From Flavobacteriales bacterium UBA6693 (GTDB lineage: Bacteria; Bacteroidota; Bacteroidia; Flavobacteriales; Weeksellaceae): a stretch of DNA of 35,948 nucleotides. Each line of letters opens with the position of its first letter. Position 1 is the first letter of the stretch. Positions 31,806 to 35,948 of this stretch are shown one piece after another. A program made the position numbers and the translations under genes. The stretch is from contig DKJL01000009.1 in the NCBI GenBank assembly GCA_002454815.1, positions 1 to 35,948 of the forward strand, given 5' to 3'. The notes beneath the pieces were generated by a model. The model was not told where the DNA came from and did not search any database. It saw only the letters and a program-made list of their open reading frames with translations.

Positions 31806-31947
31806 TATTTGCTAAAATTTTCGAAGGGTTTCCTAAAATTCCCAGAACTCGCGCGATTGTAGCTGGTTTCTTCGGTTGAAGATTTTAGCGCGCTCAAACA
31901 ATGGAAATTTTTTAACGGAAACCCTTCAAAATTTTTTAACGCAAATA
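31806..31947. repeat. Large nested inverted repeat, candidate origin
   Basis: The left arm (31806-31845) begins TTATTTGC and includes GAAGGGTTTCC. Its inverted counterpart lies at 31904-31947, with shared blocks TTATTTGC, TAAAA, TTTT, GAAGGGTTTCC and TAAAA in order and small spacing differences. The about 60-bp centre has GCGCG/CGCGC blocks and a TCTTC-GGTT-GAAGA hairpin. It lies between the HTH gene and the replication gene, a usual place for an island origin. Confidence 0.5.
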
Positions 31948-31981
31948 ACTCCTAGGTCATTTTTTCAGTGCCGGATTATTG

Positions 31982-32263
31982 CTATTTTTTAGCGAAGGCG
32001 GCGTTGCGGTAGTCCTGGATGAATTTTTCTACGTCGGAGAGTTTGTAGTAGATTTTGTTGCCGACCTGGGAAAAAGTGATCTTTCCTTCGTCGCGCCAGG
32101 TTTGCGCAGTACGAAGAGAGACATCAAGCATTTCCATGAACTGTTTGTTGTTCAGATAAGTTTCTGTTTTGGCAGATCTGGAGGAATTCAACTTTTGATT
32201 GATTTCTTCGATTTTTGAAAGGAGTTCGTTGAACTGGTCTTTGGTAAGAATAATTGCTTCCAT
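31982..32263 (-). CDS. Excisionase-like helix-turn-helix protein
   Basis: This gene encodes 93 residues. A short coiled coil (about 8-27) precedes a helix-turn-helix domain of the HTH_17 (MerR/excisionase-like) type at about 36-85: YLNNKQFMEMLDVSLRTAQT, then WRDEGKITFSQVGNKIYYKL and a final helix SDVEKFIQ. Such proteins in Bacteroidota islands direct excision or regulate the integrase and replication genes. AGTCCGAT repeats lie 50-85 bp upstream of its start and may be its binding sites. It has no metal-binding cysteines, so it is not a MerR-type metal sensor. Confidence 0.85.
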   Translation of the reverse strand: MEAIILTKDQFNELLSKIEEINQKLNSSRSAKTETYLNNKQFMEMLDVSLRTAQTWRDEGKITFSQVGNKIYYKLSDVEKFIQDYRNAAFAKK

Positions 32264-32312
32264 AATTTTTATTGGGTTTAAGATTATGAAGCAAAATTGG
32301 GATAAAGGAAAA

Positions 32313-32348
32313 AGTCCGATTAGTCCGATTTAGTCCGATCGGACTAAA
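32313..32348. repeat. Iteron-like AGTCCGAT repeats with a 20-bp palindrome
   Basis: AGTCCGAT occurs at 32313-32320, 32322-32329 and 32332-32339 and inverted at 32338-32345, with a further inverted copy at 32404-32411. The last part forms the perfect palindrome TTTAGTCCGATCGGACTAAA (32329-32348). A degenerate copy (ATTGGACTTTAG) lies at 32362-32373. The array is upstream of the HTH gene and just downstream of the 298-residue gene. It could be an operator or a replication iteron. Confidence 0.65.
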
Positions 32349-32409
32349 TACTTTGTAACTAATTGGACTTTAGAATATTGTAAATTCAAACAGGTGTTTG
32401 AAAATCGGA

Positions 32410-33306
32410 CTAAAACTTAATCATCTGATCGGAATTCGGATCTTTATCATTTCGTCCTGGAGAGAGATAAGTCTGTAAGGTGTCTTTCGACAAAGTGTTT
32501 CCGTTTTCATCAACGAAATTATCAGCAAGAAAATCAGCAATATCCTTAATTCTTTTCTGCAAGTATGGTTTGCCGTTTGGCTTAACCGAAGTCATCATCT
32601 GTTTGAAGGCGTTGGTGATGATATTGAGTGGGCCGTTCAATATTATTTTTTCACTATTCTTTTCGGCAATTATTTCAGTACAGCGTGAAGCTTCAATTTC
32701 AGCCCTAAGTTTTGCCAGCGTCTGAATTTTCCCGATCATCTTTTCGCACTCTGCATCAAATTCAGGGAGTTTTTGGTTTTTCATTATTATATCCTCGGTT
32801 TTGTAATCGTAAATTTCTGAGGTCAGGAAATAAATTTTTTCTTTATTATCGGCAAGAAGTTCCATATTTTCTCTGGTCTCCTTAAACGAGAAATACCGGT
32901 CTTCGCTTTCTGCGTTAATGTATTTTTTTGCGGGTTTTACTTTGACAGTCTTCAGTTGCTCATCCAGAATTTTATTTCTTTTTGTTTCGATGCTGATCAT
33001 GAATTTCATATGACGATTCTGGCCGCGCACGCCAACAAATAATTCATCGTTGCTGCTTAACAGTTTTTCAAATTTGTTAAGCCATTGCACCGGGTCTTTC
33101 ACCAGCTGGCAGTGGTGGCAGATGAATTCAGGAATCTGGGAATGGGTAATAGAAAATGACCGGTTTATGAGCTGCTGGCAATATTCCTCCAGGGTCTGTT
33201 TTGGGACCTTTTCGATATCGTAATCAGGATTAAAATCATCCGTAATTTTTACGGACGAAAATTGCACGAAGGGTGCAGTTTCTTTCAGCAGATACTTTTC
33301 CGACAT
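32410..33306 (-). CDS. Hypothetical protein between integrase and excisionase-like genes
   Basis: This gene encodes 298 residues; no family is recognised. It is soluble, has no signal peptide, and has two Cys/His positions near 65-68 (ICHHC). Helical Lys/Glu-rich regions fill the middle (about 95-215). The C-terminal about 70 residues (PNGKPYLQKRIKDIADFLAD and onward to a YLSPGRNDKDP segment) look like a helical DNA-binding or regulatory domain. Its stop codon lies within the last AGTCCGAT-type repeat. Conserved position next to the integrase suggests a role in regulation or excision, but this is inference. Confidence 0.7.
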   Translation of the reverse strand: MSEKYLLKETAPFVQFSSVKITDDFNPDYDIEKVPKQTLEEYCQQLINRSFSITHSQIPEFICHHCQLVKDPVQWLNKFEKLLSSNDELFVGVRGQNRHMKFMISIETKRNKILDEQLKTVKVKPAKKYINAESEDRYFSFKETRENMELLADNKEKIYFLTSEIYDYKTEDIIMKNQKLPEFDAECEKMIGKIQTLAKLRAEIEASRCTEIIAEKNSEKIILNGPLNIITNAFKQMMTSVKPNGKPYLQKRIKDIADFLADNFVDENGNTLSKDTLQTYLSPGRNDKDPNSDQMIKF

Positions 33307-33456
33307 AGCAGATTTGTGTTTTTAAATAAAAAATACCGTAATGGGAAGGGGAAATTCTTTTCAGTGCATTGGGAAACAGAAATCAGTCAGCAGTTTTTAA
33401 GACTGGAGGCATTTTCTGTTTTTTTCATCATCAAGCTAATTTATGAAATCGTGTGC

Positions 33457-33490
33457 AAAAAAAAGCACCTTCTTTTGAAAAGAAAGTGCT
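33457..33490 (-). terminator. Rho-independent terminator of the integrase gene
   Basis: On the minus strand AGCACTTTCTTTT and AAAAGAAGGTGCT form a long stem with a minimal loop, followed by a run of T residues. It begins 21 bp beyond the integrase stop. Confidence 0.75.
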
Positions 33491-33510
33491 AAAGTTTTCA
33501 ACAATTATGT

Positions 33511-34728
33511 TTAATTGATGTATTTGTCCACTGCATCGTCCAGTTCCTGCGAAATGATCTTTGCATAAATCTGGGTAGTGCCGATATTGGTGTGATCCAG
33601 AAGTTTAGATACATGCTCTATTCTCATTCCGTTGTTCAATGCGTTAGTGGCGAATGTATGTCGAGCCAGGTGAAAGGAAAGCGAGAATGGCAGTTTCATC
33701 TGCTTTCCGATCGCCCTCAGATGAAAGCCGCACAATGAGCTGCATCTTTTAAGTTCTTCGTACGCGTAGAGTTCGTTGGTGTGGTATGGTGAACCGTTAT
33801 CCAGCATTGGAAATACAAAATGCGAAGGATTAATTTCGCCCGGTTTGTACTTGTTTAAAATCTCCAAAGCCAACTGTCCAAACTTGAAGCTGTGCATGCG
33901 TCCGGTCTTTCTGATTTTCTTGCTGATCCTGTGGTTTTCCAGGTCAATATGTTCCCAGGTAATTTCAATTACATCGCTTAAACGAAGTCCGCCGGCATAG
34001 ACACTGAACAGAAACATGTCTTTTATGACCTGAGCTTTGCCGTCTGGATTAGCTTTAAATTCTGTAAAATTCTGAAGCTGGGTTTTGCTCAGAAACATTC
34101 TTTTACCCGGGTCTTTTTTGATTTTAATTTTATCGAATGGGTAAAGGTGTGAGTACACCAGATCCTCGCGAATCGCTTCTTTGAAAAAGATGGACAGGAT
34201 AAGCAGTGAATACCTCACTGTTGTGTTAGTATTACCGAGTTTAGTGCTGCAGTAGTTCATGTAATCCCGCAGCATTGTGACCGTCATATCATCGAAATTC
34301 ATGTCTCTGCTGCCGTTATATTCCTCAAACTTTTTCAGCTGTGATTTGTACGCTTTGTGCGTTTGTATCGACACGGAGTTTTTCATTTTCTCAAGTCTGG
34401 CATCGGCAAAGTCAAAGAAATTCAGTGACCGCTTTCCGTTGATGGCTTCTTTTAATCTTCTGGCTGAAACAGTTTTTGAATTTCTTTCTAAATCTGCCAC
34501 TTCTCCGGAAGCATCGGCAACTTTCTGAGCCAGCAGGGCATTCATCCGGGCAGAGCCTTTGAAACTTTTTCTTACCACCTGGTCTACAGGATTCCACTGC
34601 GTGGGAAGAAATTTATAGCCAGTAGAAATGAATTTTGTTTTACGGTCTTTGATTACACGGATGTACAAAGGTGCAGCGCCGGTTTTGTCTGCCTGGTGGG
34701 TTCTGAGGATTAATTTAACTGTAGCCAT
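33511..34728 (-). CDS. int: Tyrosine recombinase (island integrase)
   Basis: This gene encodes 405 residues from the ATG at 34728 (MATVKLILRTHQADKTGAAP), the typical N-terminus of Bacteroidota integrases. The longer frame from 34830 runs through the repeats upstream. An arm-binding domain (about 1-85), a SAM-like core-binding domain (about 100-195) and a catalytic domain (about 210-400) are visible. Catalytic residues are Arg249 in AGGLRLSD, His353 and Arg356 in HLARH, His379 and the nucleophile Tyr388 in TTQIYAK, so the enzyme appears intact. It would integrate and excise the island. Its upstream region carries copies of the att repeat in both orientations. Confidence 0.93.
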   Translation of the reverse strand: MATVKLILRTHQADKTGAAPLYIRVIKDRKTKFISTGYKFLPTQWNPVDQVVRKSFKGSARMNALLAQKVADASGEVADLERNSKTVSARRLKEAINGKRSLNFFDFADARLEKMKNSVSIQTHKAYKSQLKKFEEYNGSRDMNFDDMTVTMLRDYMNYCSTKLGNTNTTVRYSLLILSIFFKEAIREDLVYSHLYPFDKIKIKKDPGKRMFLSKTQLQNFTEFKANPDGKAQVIKDMFLFSVYAGGLRLSDVIEITWEHIDLENHRISKKIRKTGRMHSFKFGQLALEILNKYKPGEINPSHFVFPMLDNGSPYHTNELYAYEELKRCSSLCGFHLRAIGKQMKLPFSLSFHLARHTFATNALNNGMRIEHVSKLLDHTNIGTTQIYAKIISQELDDAVDKYIN

Positions 34729-34744
34729 AATGTTGCGGATTTGG

Positions 34745-34756
34745 ATTTGTTGTACT
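34745..34756 (-). repeat. Inverted copy of the att-type 12-mer near the integrase start
   Basis: ATTTGTTGTACT is the reverse complement of AGTACAACAAAT, 17 bp upstream of the integrase ATG. A nearby inverted copy of CCGTTTGCA (about 34771-34779) mirrors the block at 377-385 in the left end. These could be integrase arm-binding or autoregulatory sites. Confidence 0.4.
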
Positions 34757-34842
34757 ACATTTGAAAAGGAATGCAAACGGATGAAGGAGAGAAAAATAGC
34801 AACAAAGTATCTGAGTGCAAGCCTAAACAAAGATACAACATT

Positions 34843-34854
34843 TAGTACAACAAA
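34843..34854 (+). other. Candidate right attachment site (attR) of the island
   Basis: AGTACAACAAAT lies in direct orientation to 441-452. It is preceded by GATACAACAT, the counterpart of GGTACAACAT on the left. It lies 115 bp outside the integrase start, where an att site is expected. Confidence 0.45.
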
Positions 34855-34962
34855 TTGGACTTTTTATTACTTTTCTTTGCGTTTTGTTGCACTGATAAAA
34901 AACTGAAACCGTTTATTAATAGGCATTTGGGAGCATAAAATACAATTCGGTGGAGATGTGAG

Positions 34963-35090
34963 GATAACACGGTATTTCTGTTAGCGGGGTTGAAGTTTAT
35001 ATCATAAAGGTGTCGCTAATTGTTCAATTTGTTATATTTACCAAGACTTGTTATAAAAAGTCCCCGCCAACAGAAATACCCAACCGTTAG
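34963..35090 (+). repeat. attC-like imperfect inverted repeat before the right-flank cassette gene
   Basis: GGTATTTCTGTTAGCGGGG (34971-34989) pairs at 18 of 19 positions with CCCCGCCAACAGAAATACC (35062-35080). The ends approach complementarity (GATAAC and GTTAGC), and the gene at 35101 starts about 10 bp after the right end. This is the usual layout of a cassette recombination site, but the core does not fit the classical integron consensus. Confidence 0.5.
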
Positions 35091-35100
35091 CTGTGATATT

Positions 35101-35790
35101 ATGACGACACTCACGACAAGAAACGAAATCGTAAAGACGAAGAGAATTATTGGCTCTGAACTGACTAAAATGCAGAAAGCGTTTTATGATGAAGAAATGC
35201 TACAATACTATAAGGAAGACAATGAAGAACATTTGTATTGGGAGCAATTTGACTGCATAAAGAATGAAGAAATAGGCTATTCGACTTTTAATAAAATTAT
35301 CGGTTTACATCATTCAGACATTGACACATTTACAGACACTTTAACAAAAAAGCTAACCGAGTTATTTAAGACTTTAAACGTCGCCAACTTCATAATAATT
35401 TCTCACTTGAAACTTGACTTCTTTGGCAACAGAGACAACAAATTCAAGCCATTAAAAAAAGCATACAAAACACTTGAAAAAATTGTTGGCGACAAAACAT
35501 TTAATGAAGCATTCGAATTTGAAATTTACAGTTTGTCAGACTTTATTGAAATTCTCTTTTGGACAACTCGTTGTGACCCAAGTGTAGCAGAATACATTTT
35601 CGTATTTGACAAAGACGAACAAATTCAGTTTCATTTATGCAAATATGGAAATCTGCATTTAACGGAATATAATAGAGAACAACTAACTGACGACAAATTA
35701 AAAGAACTCGGTTGGATAATAATTGAAGGACAGGAATATGACAACTTTACTGAAAGCGGTAAAATTGAGGGACGAAAAATGAAATTATGA
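35101..35790 (+). CDS. Hypothetical cassette-borne protein
   Basis: This gene encodes 229 residues from ATG 35101; the frame from 35020 would translate the inverted repeat and is rejected. No family is recognised. The protein is soluble and acidic, with alternating helical Lys/Glu-rich segments and hydrophobic strands (NFIIISHLKLDFF, EYIFVFD, GWIIIEGQEYDNF) that suggest an alpha/beta domain. It sits alone between two attC-like repeats, outside the candidate right att site. The coding DNA is AT-rich with many GAC and ACA codons. Confidence 0.7.
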   Translation: MTTLTTRNEIVKTKRIIGSELTKMQKAFYDEEMLQYYKEDNEEHLYWEQFDCIKNEEIGYSTFNKIIGLHHSDIDTFTDTLTKKLTELFKTLNVANFIIISHLKLDFFGNRDNKFKPLKKAYKTLEKIVGDKTFNEAFEFEIYSLSDFIEILFWTTRCDPSVAEYIFVFDKDEQIQFHLCKYGNLHLTEYNREQLTDDKLKELGWIIIEGQEYDNFTESGKIEGRKMKL

Positions 35791-35804
35791 CAAGAAATAC
35801 CACA

Positions 35805-35934
35805 GCTAACAGGCGTTTGGCTCAATGGCGGGTGAAGTGGTTAATTGAATATTCTACCTCGCATCAACTTTTGTGCTGGATTGACAGTTTTGTGCTTCGT
35901 AATCCGCCACTGCGCCAAGCACCAAAACGTTAGC
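35805..35934 (+). repeat. attC-like imperfect inverted repeat after the right-flank cassette gene
   Basis: GCTAAC (35805-35810) and GTTAGC (35929-35934) are complementary ends. Inside them TTTGGCTCAATGGCGG (35816-35831) pairs with CCGCCACTGCGCCAAG (35904-35919) apart from a few mismatches. The total length of 130 bp is within the known attC range. The cores are non-canonical. Confidence 0.5.
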
Positions 35935-35948
35935 AGCAATACTGCGGA

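Noticed and set aside
31982..32263. HTH protein as a MerR-type metal regulator of the resistance genes
   Set aside because: It lacks metal-binding cysteines and a dimerisation helix and sits in the integrase/replication module; an excisionase-like role fits better.
1..35948. tRNA or rRNA gene as integration target
   Set aside because: No cloverleaf-type sequence or conserved T-loop was found near either candidate att site or elsewhere on inspection.

Overview
The window reads as chromosomal DNA of a Bacteroidota bacterium, most likely a flavobacterium of the Chryseobacterium/Kaistella/Elizabethkingia type. The reasons are a perfect Bacteroidota -7 box (TAnnTTTG) before the copper operon, few Shine-Dalgarno sites, Bacteroidota families (DUF6660-like, DUF3347, DUF5675, VirE_N/VapE replication protein) and RND pumps fused to TolC-like proteins. 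The assignment rests on recalled family knowledge, not on a search.

Most of the window (about 441 to 34854) looks like one integrated mobile island of about 34 kb. Its right end carries a tyrosine recombinase (33511-34728), an unknown 298-residue protein, an excisionase-like HTH protein, and a VirE_N/VapE-type primase-helicase (29454-31733). Between these lie iteron-like repeats and a large inverted repeat that could be an origin. A 12-bp direct repeat (AGTACAACAAAT, 441-452 and 34843-34854) brackets the island. No relaxase, conjugation gene, terminase or recognisable capsid gene is visible. Outside the repeats, both window ends carry single-ORF units bordered by attC-like inverted repeats, so the island seems to sit inside or beside a cassette-like array.

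The left end of the island holds an SNase-like nuclease gene (minus strand) and a plus-strand four-gene cassette: an unknown 267-residue protein, a DUF5675 protein, an XhlA-like membrane/coiled-coil protein and a holin-like protein. Next comes a 1.4-kb gene-free stretch (3010-4457) with three diverged copies of a structured repeat whose stems covary. This is the best candidate here for an undescribed RNA or DNA element.

The centre is an all-minus-strand metal-resistance block of 18 ORFs in two transcription units. The first (28575 to 12879) is a copper/silver system: a Cys-rich exported protein, a YHS/TRASH-like lipoprotein, a DUF3347 lipoprotein, a CusA-type RND pump split into two ORFs, a CusC-like outer-membrane protein, two CusB-like adaptors, a haem-binding protein, a MerTP fusion, a GDCCVxC zinc-ribbon protein, a DUF305 protein, a CPH-type (CopB) P-type ATPase, and a giant fusion of metal-binding repeats, multicopper oxidase and probable CopB-like barrel. 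The second (12645 to 4458) is a zinc/cadmium/cobalt-type system: a DUF6660-like Cys-rich protein, a CzcA-TolC fusion, a CzcB adaptor and a CadA/ZntA-type P-type ATPase. Together they would pump ions from cytoplasm to periplasm (ATPases), oxidise Cu(I) in the periplasm, and expel ions through the tripartite pumps. No metal-responsive regulator is encoded in the window.
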